A DNA stretch of 37,808 nucleotides from positions 1 through 37,808 of the forward strand of contig DUMO01000086.1 of NCBI GenBank assembly GCA_012839865.1. Direction: 5' to 3'. Numbering within the stretch: position 1 is the first letter of the stretch; every line of letters begins with the position of its first letter. The notes below the pieces were generated by a model. It was not told the origin of the DNA, ran no database searches, and saw only the letters and a program-made list of their open reading frames with translations. The DNA is from Clostridiaceae bacterium. Its GTDB lineage: Bacteria > Bacillota > Clostridia > CAYPLH01 > DUMO01. Below, in pieces: positions 1 through 9,631 of this stretch. The position numbers and the translations under genes are program-made.

Positions 1-54
1 AAAGAGGCGGACTTTTTATTATGGGTCGATATTTTATTTCATTGCCTGGTGTTG

Positions 55-86
55 TATTGCCTGAACAGCTGGTTGTTCAGGCAATA
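55..86 (-). terminator. Stem-loop after argH
   Basis: A perfect 13-bp inverted repeat (55-67 and 74-86) with a 6-nt loop starts 7 nt past the argH stop codon. No clear U-run follows on either strand, so it may be a weak terminator or a 3'-end stabilising hairpin. Confidence 0.5.
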
Positions 87-92
87 ACAAGT

Positions 93-1502
93 TCACAGTA
101 ACTCCTGTTTTGAAGACATGTTGACTGAAAAACTTTTTATTAGAGCCCTGCCTTTTTCAATTGAGCTTTTTACAGCTTCCCTTGCCGGCCCTCCAGGTAC
201 TTTTCTACCTGAAACGCAAGCTTCAAGGCTGATGTATTCATATACATCCTCTCCGATTATTTCCGAAAAGGATTTGAGTTCAGCGGGTGTGAGCTCCTCC
301 AATGTCTTTTTGTTATGGGTGCAATACAATACCATTTTGCCGATGACTTCATGGGCTGTTCTAAAGGGCATTCCTTTTTTAACAAGGTAGTCTGCCATAT
401 CCGTTGCATTGGTGAAGCCGCCGCCGGCAGCCTTGTACATGTTCTCCTTCTTGAACCTGATAGTCTTAAGCATGCCTGTAAATACCGGAAGGCACATCTT
501 GACAGTGTCAATTGCATCAAAGACAGCTTCCTTGTCTTCCTGCATGTCTTTATTGTAGGCAAGGGGCAGCCCCTTCATGACAGTCAGCAAGGCAATCAGG
601 CTTCCGTAAACCCTGCCGGTCTTTCCCCTGACCAGTTCGGCTACATCAGGATTCTTTTTCTGGGGCATGATGCTGCTTCCCGTACTGTAAGCATCGTCCA
701 TTTCAATGAAATCGAATTCACCGGAGGACCAGAGAATAAGCTCTGCACTGAATCTGCTAAGGTGCATCATTATGATTGAAAGACATGATGCAAGTTCAAT
801 TGCAAAATCCCTGTCAGAAACCCCGTCCATGCTGTTTTCGGTAATCTGCGAAAAACCCAGCTCTTTAGCGACCATATACCTGTCAAGGGGGTATGTGGTG
901 CCTGCAAGGGCTCCTGAACCAAGAGGCATTATATCGGTTCTTTTGTAGCAGCCGGCAAGCCTGTCCAAGTCCCTTGCAAACATTTGAAAATATGCCATCA
1001 TATGATGGGCAAGGGTCACAGGCTGGGCCCTTTGAAGATGGGTATACCCGGGCATTATGGTATCCAGGTGACTCTCTGACAAGTCAAGCAGGGTTTCCGA
1101 CAATGTACATATCATTTGCGTAATGTTGCATATTTCATCCTTTACGTACATGCGAAAGTCCAGCACCACCTGGTCATTGCGGCTCCTGCCGGTGTGGAGC
1201 TTTCTTCCGGCATCTCCGATTCGCGAAATCAATATTTTTTCAATATTCATGTGAATATCTTCAGCGTCCGGTTCAAATTCCACTTTTCCATCTTCAATGT
1301 CCTTCAGTATATCAAGGAGGGTGTTCTGTATAAGATTTGAATCCTCAGGGTCAATTATTCCTTGATATCCAAGCATACGGACATGGGCAATGCTTCCTAG
1401 TATGTCCTGCTTATACATGCGGCTGTCAAACCTGATAGATGAGTTGAAATCATCTACAGATTTGTCAGTATTCTTTTCAAATCTTCCACCCCATAATTTC
1501 AT
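93..1502 (-). CDS. argH: Argininosuccinate lyase ArgH
   Basis: Splits argininosuccinate into arginine and fumarate, the last step of arginine synthesis in the cytoplasm. The 469-aa product has the family's usual length. The N-terminus begins MKLWGGRFEK, and the fumarase/lyase superfamily signature GSSIMPQKKNPD is present and carries the catalytic serine loop. The TGRSRNDQ and PGYTHLQRAQP blocks are also intact. ATG at 1502 follows an AGAGGTGA ribosome site. The gene lies 147 bp downstream of argG on the same strand with no strong hairpin between them, so the two are probably cotranscribed from the argG promoter. Confidence 0.97.
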   Translation of the reverse strand: MKLWGGRFEKNTDKSVDDFNSSIRFDSRMYKQDILGSIAHVRMLGYQGIIDPEDSNLIQNTLLDILKDIEDGKVEFEPDAEDIHMNIEKILISRIGDAGRKLHTGRSRNDQVVLDFRMYVKDEICNITQMICTLSETLLDLSESHLDTIMPGYTHLQRAQPVTLAHHMMAYFQMFARDLDRLAGCYKRTDIMPLGSGALAGTTYPLDRYMVAKELGFSQITENSMDGVSDRDFAIELASCLSIIMMHLSRFSAELILWSSGEFDFIEMDDAYSTGSSIMPQKKNPDVAELVRGKTGRVYGSLIALLTVMKGLPLAYNKDMQEDKEAVFDAIDTVKMCLPVFTGMLKTIRFKKENMYKAAGGGFTNATDMADYLVKKGMPFRTAHEVIGKMVLYCTHNKKTLEELTPAELKSFSEIIGEDVYEYISLEACVSGRKVPGGPAREAVKSSIEKGRALIKSFSVNMSSKQELL

Positions 1503-1649
1503 ACAAAATCACCTCTTAATTGCAAGAAGATTGCCCCAAACATAGCATGGCTGCAAAGTCAATGCTTTAATAAAAACAGTTGAACAAATTCAGAGTGATG
1601 TCAACATTATTACCATTCAGACAAGTAGACAGGCTTAGCATACATAGAT

Positions 1650-2864
1650 TTATTTGCCCAGTCTTTTCATCATCATGGCCCGTACTTTCACCGGCAGGCC
1701 AAACAGGTTGATAAAGCCTTCGGCATCCTTCTGGTTGTACACTTCATCTTTTCCAAAGGTGGATAGTGATTCATCGTAAAGGGAGTATTCGGATTTTGCA
1801 CCGGCACTGATAATATTCCCCTTGTACAGCTTCAACCGTACGGTACCCGTAACTGTCTCCTGGGTGACGTCTACAAATGCCGAAATAGCTTCTCTTAAAG
1901 GTGTAAACCATTGCCCGTAGTATACCAGCTCGGCAAACTTCTGGGCCACCAGGTCCTTATAGTGGAGTGTATCCCTGTCAAGGCACAAAAGTTCAAGTTC
2001 CCTGTGGGCATAATACAGTATTTGTCCGCCGGGAGTCTCATAAACACCCCTTGATTTCATCCCAACCAAACGGTTTTCAACTATGTCTGCAATACCGATG
2101 CCGTTTTTGGCTCCCAGGTTGTTCAATTTATCGATAATTTCTACCGGACTTAAGCTTTCACCGTTAATATTCAACGGTATCCCCTTCTCAAAGTAAATCT
2201 CCACATATTCCGGCTTGTCGGGGGCTTTTTCAGGCGGTGTAACGATTTTCAGGAGTTTGTCATACTGCGGCTCGTTCCACGGGTTCTCAAGGTCGGAGCC
2301 TTCATGACTCAAGTGCCACAGGTTTCGATCCATGGAATAATTGTCCTTTTTGGTTACCGGAACGGGAATGTTGCGTTTTGCAGCATAATCTATGGCTTCT
2401 TCCCTGGAGCGGATGTTCCATTCACGCCATGGAGCAATTATTTTTAAGTGAGGTGCCAGGGCTTTGGCTGTAAGTTCAAATCTCACCTGATCATTGCCTT
2501 TGCCTGTGCATCCATGGGCTATGGCGGTTGCTCCCTCCAACTGGGCTATTTCCACCAGCCTTTTTGCTATAATGGGCCTTGCGAAGGATGTACCCAGCAG
2601 GTATTTGCCTTCGTAAACAGCACCTGCCTTTAAAGTAGGGAATATATAGCCGGTTACAAACTCTTCCTTTAAATCTTCTATATATATTTTAGCTGCACCC
2701 GATTTAATTGCTTTTTCTTTAAGCGGCGCAAGCTCTTCTCCCTGTCCTACGTCTGCGGCCATGGCAATTACTTCATAATTATAGTTTTCAATGAGCCATG
2801 GTATGATAATGGAAGTATCCAAGCCACCTGAATAGGCCAGGACAACTTTTTCCTTCTTCTGCAT
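1650..2864 (-). CDS. argG: Argininosuccinate synthase ArgG
   Basis: Condenses citrulline and aspartate using ATP to give argininosuccinate. The 404-aa product opens with the PP-loop nucleotide motif AYSGGLDTS (residues 9-17), diagnostic of this ATP pyrophosphatase family. The conserved blocks [23 protein letters not shown] and [12 protein letters not shown] follow. The length is normal and no frame damage is seen. ATG at 2864 has a strong AAGGAGGA ribosome site. A promoter and an ARG-box-like palindrome lie about 135-165 bp upstream, suggesting arginine/ArgR control of the argG-argH pair. Confidence 0.97.
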   Translation of the reverse strand: MQKKEKVVLAYSGGLDTSIIIPWLIENYNYEVIAMAADVGQGEELAPLKEKAIKSGAAKIYIEDLKEEFVTGYIFPTLKAGAVYEGKYLLGTSFARPIIAKRLVEIAQLEGATAIAHGCTGKGNDQVRFELTAKALAPHLKIIAPWREWNIRSREEAIDYAAKRNIPVPVTKKDNYSMDRNLWHLSHEGSDLENPWNEPQYDKLLKIVTPPEKAPDKPEYVEIYFEKGIPLNINGESLSPVEIIDKLNNLGAKNGIGIADIVENRLVGMKSRGVYETPGGQILYYAHRELELLCLDRDTLHYKDLVAQKFAELVYYGQWFTPLREAISAFVDVTQETVTGTVRLKLYKGNIISAGAKSEYSLYDESLSTFGKDEVYNQKDAEGFINLFGLPVKVRAMMMKRLGK

Positions 2865-3227
2865 ATGAACTCCTCCTTAAATGTGCTAAAATAATTAAAA
2901 AAGGAATGTCAACAATTCCTCAAACAAGTATGGTGTTCAGGCTGTCAAATCAAGTCTTCGGTTAATTATAGGCAAATTGGAAACACCAAACTTTTTATTA
3001 TTATACAGTAGGATGTATAATTATGCAACTAATATTTTAAAATGGATTTACTGAAGTTCCAAGAGCTGTTGTTCAGAGGGAATAATGAATCATAAAGGCA
3101 TTTCAATCTGATTGTTTTCCCTGCCGATGCTGCTGTAAACCTGCATCTTTGGCCGATGGTTCATTCAATAAAACCTCTGGACAGTAGAACTGTTGTATGC
3201 GCAAGACATCTTCGTGGAGGTAGGATA
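2865..3227. other. Divergent argG / ruvC intergenic region
   Basis: A 363-bp gap between divergent genes. It holds the argG promoter and ARG-box-like site described separately. No convincing ruvC promoter and no further gene is visible. A 24-codon upstream extension of the ruvC frame runs back to 3156 but has no ribosome site. Confidence 0.6.
3000..3028 (-). promoter_or_regulatory. argG promoter with overlapping ARG-box-like operator
   Basis: On the minus strand a perfect -10 TATAAT (3005-3000) lies 17 bp from a weak -35 TTGCAT (3028-3023). The palindrome TGTATAATTATGCA (3014-3027) covers the -35 and part of the spacer. It fits the general ARG-box pattern TGnATwwwwATnCA known for ArgR/AhrC regulators. 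Such an overlap would suit repression by arginine-bound ArgR. The motif match is seen directly; the regulation is inferred. Confidence 0.6.
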
Positions 3228-3722
3228 ATGATTATCATGGGTATTGATCCTGGATTTGCAATTACAGGTTATGGTATAATAAAATACAGTGGGAACAAAT
3301 TTTCGGTATTGGATTATGGCGCAATAACCACCAGTGCGGATACGGCTTTATGCCAAAGACTTCTCAGCCTTAATACACAGCTTGAGCTTTTGATGGAGAA
3401 ATATAAACCTGATGCAGTTTCAGTGGAGGAGATTTTTTTCAACAAAAACACGAAAACTGCCCTGAATGTAGGCCATGGCCGGGGTGTAGCCCTTTTGTCG
3501 GCAGCAAGGCGCGGTATTGAAATTTTTGAATATACACCTCTTCAGGTAAAACAATCGGTTGTAGGATACGGCAGGGCCGTAAAATCACAGGTGCAGCAAA
3601 TGGTTAAGTTGATTCTTAATCTTGATGAGATTCCAAAACCTGATGATGTGGCGGATGCACTGGCGGTGGCAATTTGCCATGCCCATTCTTCCAAGGTATA
3701 CAGTATAAGGAACAATATATAG
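3228..3722 (+). CDS. ruvC: Holliday junction endodeoxyribonuclease RuvC
   Basis: Resolves Holliday junctions by paired nicking, acting with RuvAB during recombination and repair. The start is set at ATG 3228 (MIIMGIDPG), 7 nt after GGAGG; the frame stays open upstream to 3156 but has no ribosome site there. The resulting 164 aa is the normal length. Acidic catalytic residues expected for the RNase-H-like fold are present: D7 in GIDPG, E67/E68 in VSVEEIFF, and D140/D143 in [10 protein letters not shown]. ruvA begins 14 nt after the stop, giving a ruvCAB operon. Confidence 0.96.
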   Translation: MIIMGIDPGFAITGYGIIKYSGNKFSVLDYGAITTSADTALCQRLLSLNTQLELLMEKYKPDAVSVEEIFFNKNTKTALNVGHGRGVALLSAARRGIEIFEYTPLQVKQSVVGYGRAVKSQVQQMVKLILNLDEIPKPDDVADALAVAICHAHSSKVYSIRNNI

Positions 3723-3736
3723 GGGGAACTGACAAG

Positions 3737-4342
3737 GTGTTTGCATATATAAAGGGGATGCTGGATTACAAGGGAACCGACTCAATTGTGGTGGAAGCAA
3801 ACGGTGTAGGATACAGAATTTATACACCTTTTTCAACGCTGGAAAAAATAGGACAAGTGAGGGAGACGGTCAAGGTTTTCACTCATTTGCATGTCCGTGA
3901 AGATGCAATGACCATTTACGGTTTTTTGACCCAGGAAGAGCTTGAGATGTTTGAATTGCTTATTTCGGTGTCCGGAGTTGGTCCTAAAGCAGCACTCTCC
4001 CTTATCTCCACCGTTTCTCCTTCAAGGTTTGGACTGGCGGTAATAACCGGAGACGCCAATACAATTGTAAAAGCCCAGGGGATAGGGAAGAAGATTGCTC
4101 AAAGGATTATTCTTGAACTGAAGGACAAAATAAAGAAAGAGCAGCTGGAATCTTTCGATTCTGATACAGACACAAGCAGCATACCGGCAGAAGGCGATTC
4201 CGCAAGATCAGAAGCAGTGAGCGCCCTTATGGTTCTCGGTTATAATCATGCGGAAGCCCGGAAAGCGGTATCCAGTGTTTATTCAGAAGAAATGGATGTC
4301 GAATTGATTATCAAAAAAGCTCTGCAGGTCATATCAAAATAA
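3737..4342 (+). CDS. ruvA: Holliday junction helicase subunit RuvA
   Basis: Binds the four-way junction as a tetramer and loads RuvB. The best start is GTG at 3737 (MFAYIKGMLDY), preceded by an AGGGGGAA ribosome site. This gives 201 aa, the usual RuvA size; earlier codons overlap ruvC and are unlikely. The N-terminal OB-fold, tandem helix-hairpin-helix segments (VSGVGPKAALSLIS and AQGIGKKIAQRIILELK) and C-terminal RuvB-binding domain III (from about residue 155) are recognisable. ruvB follows after 89 nt. Confidence 0.95.
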   Translation: MFAYIKGMLDYKGTDSIVVEANGVGYRIYTPFSTLEKIGQVRETVKVFTHLHVREDAMTIYGFLTQEELEMFELLISVSGVGPKAALSLISTVSPSRFGLAVITGDANTIVKAQGIGKKIAQRIILELKDKIKKEQLESFDSDTDTSSIPAEGDSARSEAVSALMVLGYNHAEARKAVSSVYSEEMDVELIIKKALQVISK

Positions 4343-4431
4343 AACATAAAATTTGAGAATTGTTTTGCGGCGCTACGCCCGTACCTGCATTGTTATTTAA
4401 AGATTTGCAAAAGAAAATTGGGGGTTTTGAA

Positions 4432-5466
4432 ATGGCGGATAAAAGGCTGATTGAACCTGAGGCAAAAGTTGAAGACATTGATGAAATTTGCCTTCGGCCC
4501 AAGAGGTTGTGTGAATATATAGGACAGGAAAGAGTGAAGGAAAATCTAAGAGTATTTATAGAGGCCACAAAGCAAAGGAAAGAAGCTCTGGATCATGTTC
4601 TTTTATATGGCCCTCCCGGTTTGGGCAAAACGTGCCTTGCGGGTATAATTGCAAATGAACTTGGAGTCAGCATAAGGATTACATCAGGTCCGGCCATTGA
4701 AAAGGCTGGGGATATAGCAGCCATTCTTACAAACCTGGGGGAAAATGATGTCCTGTTTATTGACGAAATTCACAGGCTGAACAGAAGCGTTGAGGAAATC
4801 CTTTATCCGGCGATGGAAGACTATGCCCTTGACATAATAATCGGAAAAGGGCCCAGTGCCAGGTCTATAAGGCTGGATCTTCCGAAGTTTACCTTAATTG
4901 GGGCAACTACCAGGGCAGGCCTTCTGACTTCACCCCTGAGGGACCGCTTTGGAGTAATAAACAGGCTCGAATTGTATTCAGTGGATGAATTGAAACAGAT
5001 TGTAAAAAGATCCGCCGGGATTTTGAACATCGGGATAGATGAAGAGGGCAGTACTGAAATTGCAATGCGTTCCAGGGGAACCCCCAGAATAGCAAATCGT
5101 CTTTTGAAGAGGGTGCGGGACTTTGCACAGGTCAAGGGCGATGGCCACATAACCCTGGATGTTTGCAAAATGGCCCTTGATGCACTTGAAATAGACAACC
5201 TTGGACTTGATAAGGTCGACAGGAATTTATTGCTGTGCATTATAGAAAAGTTCAGTGGAGGGCCTGTGGGTCTGGATACACTGGCTGCCGCCATTAATGA
5301 AGAAGCCGATACCATTGAAGATGTTTACGAACCTTTTTACCTGCAAATGGGGTTTATCAATAAAACGCCAAGAGGCAGGGTCGCTACAAGAAGGGCTTAT
5401 GAGCATTTTGGCATATCTTATAAAAATGAGACACAAAATGCGGTGCAGGCAAGATTCATTCCATAA
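4432..5466 (+). CDS. ruvB: Holliday junction ATP-dependent helicase RuvB
   Basis: AAA+ motor that drives branch migration on RuvA-bound junctions. Starting at ATG 4432 ([10 protein letters not shown]), after a GGGGG-type ribosome site, it gives 344 aa, the normal length. Walker A is GPPGLGKT (residues 60-67) and Walker B is DEIH (111-114). The sensor segment GATTRAG and the C-terminal winged-helix segment ([14 protein letters not shown]) are present. A 24-codon N-terminal extension of the frame is rejected because family members start at MADKR-like sequence. Confidence 0.97.
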   Translation: MADKRLIEPEAKVEDIDEICLRPKRLCEYIGQERVKENLRVFIEATKQRKEALDHVLLYGPPGLGKTCLAGIIANELGVSIRITSGPAIEKAGDIAAILTNLGENDVLFIDEIHRLNRSVEEILYPAMEDYALDIIIGKGPSARSIRLDLPKFTLIGATTRAGLLTSPLRDRFGVINRLELYSVDELKQIVKRSAGILNIGIDEEGSTEIAMRSRGTPRIANRLLKRVRDFAQVKGDGHITLDVCKMALDALEIDNLGLDKVDRNLLLCIIEKFSGGPVGLDTLAAAINEEADTIEDVYEPFYLQMGFINKTPRGRVATRRAYEHFGISYKNETQNAVQARFIP

Positions 5467-5519
5467 AATGTCGGAGGACGCCCTTAAAAAGAATAATAAA
5501 ATGAAGGACAGTGTTGTGA

Positions 5520-6062
5520 ATGAAACTTTTATTGCATATATGTTGTGCCCCTTGCGCAGTATATCCTGTAAATGTGCTTATGCAGGAAAATGTTGATTTT
5601 GAAGGGTTTTTCTTTAATCCCAACATACATCCCCTTGATGAATTCAAGAGGAGAATGGAAACATTAAAGGAGTTTGCCGGCCAGAAAGGTTTGACCGTAT
5701 ATTATAAAGACGATTTCATGCAGGATGTATGGGAGAATTTTAAAGGGGAGACTGTCGAAAGATGCGCCATGTGTTATGGCACAAGGCTTGAAAAAACAGC
5801 CCAATTTGCTTCTGAAAAAGGACTTGATGCTTTCACCACAACTTTGCTTGTCAGCCCCTATCAGAAACATGACATGATTAAAGAATTGGGTGAAAAATAT
5901 GCATCAAAATACGGAGTTGAGTTTTACTACCGGGATTTCAGACCCGGTTTCAGACAGGGTCAGAATGAAGCGAGGGAGCTTAAACTTTACAGGCAGAAGT
6001 TCTGTGGCTGCATAGTTTCCTTCAATGAATCAAATATCAGGAAAAAAGAGAAAGGCAAGTGA
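5520..6062 (+). CDS. queH: Epoxyqueuosine reductase QueH (DUF208)
   Basis: Reduces epoxyqueuosine to queuosine in the tRNA wobble base; QueH is the non-QueG, Fe-S-dependent family. The 180-aa product shows the family cysteines: HICCAPC (C8, C9, C12), CAMC (C82, C85) and a C-terminal CGC (C162, C164). These fit a 4Fe-4S cluster plus a second metal site. It starts 53 nt after ruvB and is probably cotranscribed with it. The ribosome site is weak (AAGGA, about 11 nt upstream). Confidence 0.9.
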   Translation: MKLLLHICCAPCAVYPVNVLMQENVDFEGFFFNPNIHPLDEFKRRMETLKEFAGQKGLTVYYKDDFMQDVWENFKGETVERCAMCYGTRLEKTAQFASEKGLDAFTTTLLVSPYQKHDMIKELGEKYASKYGVEFYYRDFRPGFRQGQNEARELKLYRQKFCGCIVSFNESNIRKKEKGK

Positions 6063-6433
6063 CTAAAAGCCTGTTTGAATATTTTATGGTAAAGCCAGGG
6101 GATTGAAGCATGCTTCAATCCCTAAAAATTGTACTTGTCGCTTCAAAATCCCGGTAATATTCACCGGTCCCGTGTTTTTTATTTCTTAATAAAGTTATTC
6201 AATTTTCTTAACATATCAAAAGCCTTCCATAATTTTATATTACATTCCTGTTACATTTCAAAAAACCTGACGAATTTTACACAAAAGCCAAAGGAGTATT
6301 GATATTTTTGTCGAAATATATAATGAAACCCAACAGGATATCTGTTACCGGTCCCACAAGTTTAAAGATGCAAGAAAATGCTTGTGTATTCCGGCTTATA
6401 TTACAAAAGACAAATTTTTTGGAGTGTAATGGA
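6063..6433. other. queH-to-amidase intergenic region
   Basis: A 371-bp gap with one strong palindromic hairpin (6098-6123, listed separately). The amidase frame stays open upstream through TTG 6299, which sits only 2 nt after an AAAGGAG, so that start is unlikely. A TATAAT at 6319-6324 has a TTGATA only 14 bp upstream, too close for a standard promoter. Nothing else is recognised. Confidence 0.45.
6098..6123 (+). terminator. Perfect palindrome downstream of queH
   Basis: A perfect 24-bp palindrome (6099-6122, centre GCATGC), extendable by one G-U pair, lies 36 nt after the queH stop. As RNA it forms a GC-containing hairpin. The following sequence is A-rich, not U-rich, so termination is uncertain. 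It could also be a protein-binding dyad. Confidence 0.4.
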
Positions 6434-9067
6434 ATGAAAAAAAGTATTGTAACTATTATTATTGTTGCATCAATAATTATTTTTGCGTCCCAATCTTTTG
6501 CGGAATCCATTGACCTGTCCCCAAATGACAATTACTATTCCCAGGGCAATTTTACTCTGAAAATTAACGGCATTGTAATGTCTGAAGCTATTCCTGTGCT
6601 AATAATGAACAATAGGGCCTATGTGCCTGCCAGGAGCTTGTTTGAAGGTTTTGGGGCAACTGTTTCCTGGGATGATGTCAATAAAAGGGTGCAGGCGGTC
6701 ATGGAGAATATTAATATAAGTGTCGGAATCAATGATTCAAAAGCGATTGTCAACGGTCTGGAGAAATTTATGGACACTCCTGCCAGAATAATAGAAAATA
6801 CAGCTTTTGTACCTCTTCGATTTGTGAGCGAACAGTTGAACATGAATGTCGGCTGGTATCCTGAAGAGAAGGTTATCACCCTCTCAAGCTGCAAAATGAC
6901 GGGTTTAGGAAACAGTATTATTTCCTCATCCGAGAAGATTGATATAAGAATACAGGTTGAAGGCTGCAATACATATAAATCTTTTTATCTTAAGGAACCT
7001 GACAGGCTTGTTGTAGATCTTCCCAATACCGTACTTATAAGAGATATGGCTGAAATTAAAATCAATACATATCCGGTTAAATCAATCAGGTATGCCCAGT
7101 TTGACAAGAAAACAACACGGGTTGTTTTTGATGTGGAAGGGCAGCCTGATTACAGGATTACCCGGGAAAACGGCCAGATGATTGTTACATTTTCCACCGG
7201 TGGCAGTTTACCGGGAGATCAGAAGCCGACACCTGTTCCTGATTCCACACCAGCACCGGATTATAACGAGCCTGCACCTTCGCCGACACCTGCACCGGAG
7301 GTTGCCGGCCCTGTGCCGACACCGGCGACCGAAGAACCTTCACCCACGCCGGAACCGGAGGTTGTGGCACCCTCTCCAACACCGAAACCGGAGCCGGAGT
7401 TTGTGGAACCTTCTCCGACGCCTGCACAGGAAACGGAGAAAGTGGAGCCTTCGCCTACTCCCACACCAGAACCTTTAAAGGAAAGTGCAAGTACATATGA
7501 AAGAGGCGAAAACAGGGTATTGCTGACCCTTACAAACATAAAACTGGTTAATGAAGACGGCAGCAAGCAATATGAAGAATTGCGGGATTCCAGCGGAAAT
7601 ACGATTATTTTAAAAATACCTGACAACCTTGCAAATATTCAAAGCAAAATATTTGAAATAAAAGATCCCTTGATAGAAAATATCATAATTTTCAGAAATG
7701 AAAATACCGGAGACTATTTTATTGTAATTAATGCCAGGCGCAGGACATTGCTGAATGTAACATACAATAAAGAGATTGATTCCAGTCTGATTGAATTGTA
7801 CGAAACTTCACAGCCCAGTCGTGGAGACAGTGGAGAAACAAGACCTCCCGTTGTGCAAAACGAAATCAAAAACATAACTTACAGTGCAATGGGTGACAGG
7901 GATGCAATCTCAATAGAAGTTCCGGTGTATGAAAACTATAATGTTTTCAGGCTCACAGACCCGGACAGGATCGTGATTGACATACAGGGGGCTAGAATCT
8001 CTTCTTCCCAGCAGTTGGTCAATGTCAACAGCAACCTAATAAAAGGAGTAAGATATGCTCAATATATGGAGAATGTTGTACGTGTCGTAATTGACCTTAA
8101 GCTTCAGGCCTGGTATGAAGTAAGCCAAAAGGAAGGTATGGTGACTGTGGAAGTTTCCAACCCTCAATTTAAAGGTGTGCAATATCACAATGTCTATGAC
8201 AGGGTATATCTGACCATACCGGGGATAAGGCTGACAGGAGGGTATGAAGAAGAAATATGCTATTATAAAGGCAGCTATGATTTTACAGGAAAAGTATATA
8301 CCATTACTTTCGCAACCGGTGCAACCAATCTGGGAAGCGGAAAAATGCCGGTTAACGATGGGATGTTGGAATCCATTGAAATATTACAGGATCCTGCAAA
8401 GGGAGAGACAAGCATAAGGTTTAATGCAAAGTCCGGATATGTTTACAATATTTCAGGAAGAGCTGAAACCAATGATACGGCCATAACCATAATCAGCCCC
8501 GGTACACCGGATGAGAAAATTATAGTTATCGATGCCGGCCATGGCGGAGTTGACCCCGGGGCAGTTGTAGGAAGTATCTACGAGAAGAATTTCAACCTTG
8601 ATATTGCCCTGAGGCTTAACAGGTTGTTGGAAAGCAAAAATATTAAAACGTATATGATTCGAGAGAACGATGTTTTTGTCGGATTGTATGAAAGGGCATA
8701 TATTGCAAATAAACTGAATGCAACTCTGTTTTTGAGCATACATAACAATGCCCTGCCAAACAATAAAAATTATGGCGGCACCGAAACTTTTTACTTTGAG
8801 AATGGTTCAGCTGTGGGCAATATAAACGGAGAAGTCTTTGCCGGATTGGTTCAGCGAAAACTTGTTCAATATCTCAATACAGCCGACAGGCTCATCAAGC
8901 CAAAGAATTATGTGGTAATCAAAGCAACTTCCATGCCTGCGGTGCTGGCGGAGGTAGCCTTTTTGACCAATGAAAAGGACCTTTCCAATCTCCTTGATGA
9001 CGACTTCAGGCAGCGTGCGGCAGAAGCACTTTGCGAAGCAATTTTGGAGGCATTGAACAGTATATAG
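6434..9067 (+). CDS. Secreted N-acetylmuramoyl-L-alanine amidase, multidomain
   Basis: Predicted zinc amidase that cuts the amide bond between MurNAc and the stem peptide of peptidoglycan, acting outside the membrane. The start is ATG 6434, 8 nt after GGAGTG, giving 877 aa. Domains in order: signal peptide (1-23); copper-amine-oxidase-N-like domain (about 30-155); AMIN domain (about 169-254); Pro/Thr-rich linker (about 263-349); an unassigned beta-rich domain (361-460); a second AMIN (481-577); a related beta-rich unit (591-690); Amidase_3 (696-873). Zinc ligands H703 (DAGHGG), E717 and H770 (SIHNN) and catalytic E840 (AEVAFLTN) are present. AMIN domains target such enzymes to envelope sites. 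It is much longer than a minimal amidase (about 200 aa). Confidence 0.92.
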   Translation: MKKSIVTIIIVASIIIFASQSFAESIDLSPNDNYYSQGNFTLKINGIVMSEAIPVLIMNNRAYVPARSLFEGFGATVSWDDVNKRVQAVMENINISVGINDSKAIVNGLEKFMDTPARIIENTAFVPLRFVSEQLNMNVGWYPEEKVITLSSCKMTGLGNSIISSSEKIDIRIQVEGCNTYKSFYLKEPDRLVVDLPNTVLIRDMAEIKINTYPVKSIRYAQFDKKTTRVVFDVEGQPDYRITRENGQMIVTFSTGGSLPGDQKPTPVPDSTPAPDYNEPAPSPTPAPEVAGPVPTPATEEPSPTPEPEVVAPSPTPKPEPEFVEPSPTPAQETEKVEPSPTPTPEPLKESASTYERGENRVLLTLTNIKLVNEDGSKQYEELRDSSGNTIILKIPDNLANIQSKIFEIKDPLIENIIIFRNENTGDYFIVINARRRTLLNVTYNKEIDSSLIELYETSQPSRGDSGETRPPVVQNEIKNITYSAMGDRDAISIEVPVYENYNVFRLTDPDRIVIDIQGARISSSQQLVNVNSNLIKGVRYAQYMENVVRVVIDLKLQAWYEVSQKEGMVTVEVSNPQFKGVQYHNVYDRVYLTIPGIRLTGGYEEEICYYKGSYDFTGKVYTITFATGATNLGSGKMPVNDGMLESIEILQDPAKGETSIRFNAKSGYVYNISGRAETNDTAITIISPGTPDEKIIVIDAGHGGVDPGAVVGSIYEKNFNLDIALRLNRLLESKNIKTYMIRENDVFVGLYERAYIANKLNATLFLSIHNNALPNNKNYGGTETFYFENGSAVGNINGEVFAGLVQRKLVQYLNTADRLIKPKNYVVIKATSMPAVLAEVAFLTNEKDLSNLLDDDFRQRAAEALCEAILEALNSI

Positions 9068-9120
9068 CCGGGCAGGTCATTATGCGCTGACATGGTTTCT
9101 TATTTGGCATATATAATATG

Positions 9121-9156
9121 AAAAAAAGTGCGGTTCACAGGGGAACGCACTTTTTT
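9121..9156. terminator. Bidirectional intrinsic terminator after the amidase gene
   Basis: The stem pairs an A-run plus GTGCG(G)TTC with GAACGCAC plus a T-run (9143-9156), with one bulged G and a short loop. A-run and T-run flanks make it a canonical Rho-independent terminator on both strands. It lies about 55 nt past the amidase stop. Confidence 0.85.
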
Positions 9157-9422
9157 GCTCAATCTTTTGGCGTAATTTGCCAGCTTAAACATGAGGAAAA
9201 GATTTTTCATTATACCTGCTTTGGATGTTGCAGCCATGCAACGCAACTAATAAGTCCCGCCATGGTTTTCATTTGTTCCCGCTTCGATTGCCGCAACTAT
9301 AAACTGCAGCAAACCAGCTTAAAACCATATCAGATACTTTACTACCGAAGATTCACCGGATTTGTCCAAATATTGCTGTTATTCACAATTATTAGCCATA
9401 ATCTTTACAATAATTGAGATAT

Positions 9423-9452
9423 CAAAGGCTTTTTCAAAAAGTCTTTTTTTTT
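9423..9452 (+). terminator. Hairpin with T-run upstream of the GerMN gene
   Basis: AAGGCTTTTT pairs with AAAAAGTCTT around a very small loop, one pair being G-U, followed by a run of nine T. The shape is that of an intrinsic terminator on the plus strand. No gene precedes it closely, so it may end readthrough or an unrecognised short transcript. Confidence 0.45.
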
Positions 9453-9472
9453 GTCCATATTTTTTATTTGCG

Positions 9473-9588
9473 CCGCATATATTTTTATAACAACGTTAAT
9501 TTACCATAACAAGCTGCATAAATTTATGGTAGTTTTGTGAATTAACCTTGTTCGGACCGCATATATTTTATGTAGTTATGTTAATTAA
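9473..9588. repeat. Two-block direct repeat upstream of the GerMN gene
   Basis: The 13-mer CCGCATATATTTT occurs at 9473 and 9557. In each case GTTAATT follows at similar spacing (9495 and 9580), giving two units about 84 bp apart. Between them lie the 12-bp palindrome CATAAATTTATG and the inverted pair TACCATA/TATGGTA. This could be tandem regulator sites or a decayed repeat; no function is assigned. Confidence 0.5.
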
Positions 9589-9631
9589 CTTATGAAAAGC
9601 AAAGGGGTTTGAAGAAAAGGAGGATATGAGC

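Larger units (their letters stand above)
9068..9631. other. Amidase-to-GerMN intergenic region
   Basis: A 564-bp gap. It holds a bidirectional terminator (9121-9156), a second hairpin with a T-run (9423-9452) and a two-block direct repeat (9473-9588). The stretch 9157-9420 shows no gene, riboswitch or repeat that I recognise. The 99-codon frame at 9118-9417 starts inside the terminator stem, lacks a ribosome site and looks non-coding. Confidence 0.55.

Noticed and set aside
9118-9417. A 99-codon plus-strand frame after the amidase
   Set aside because: It begins inside a bidirectional terminator stem, has no ribosome site, and its translation is Cys/Phe-rich with no family likeness.
9157-9420. 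Possible cyclic-di-GMP or other riboswitch in the amidase-GerMN gap
   Set aside because: The conserved GEMM core segments could not be found on either strand.
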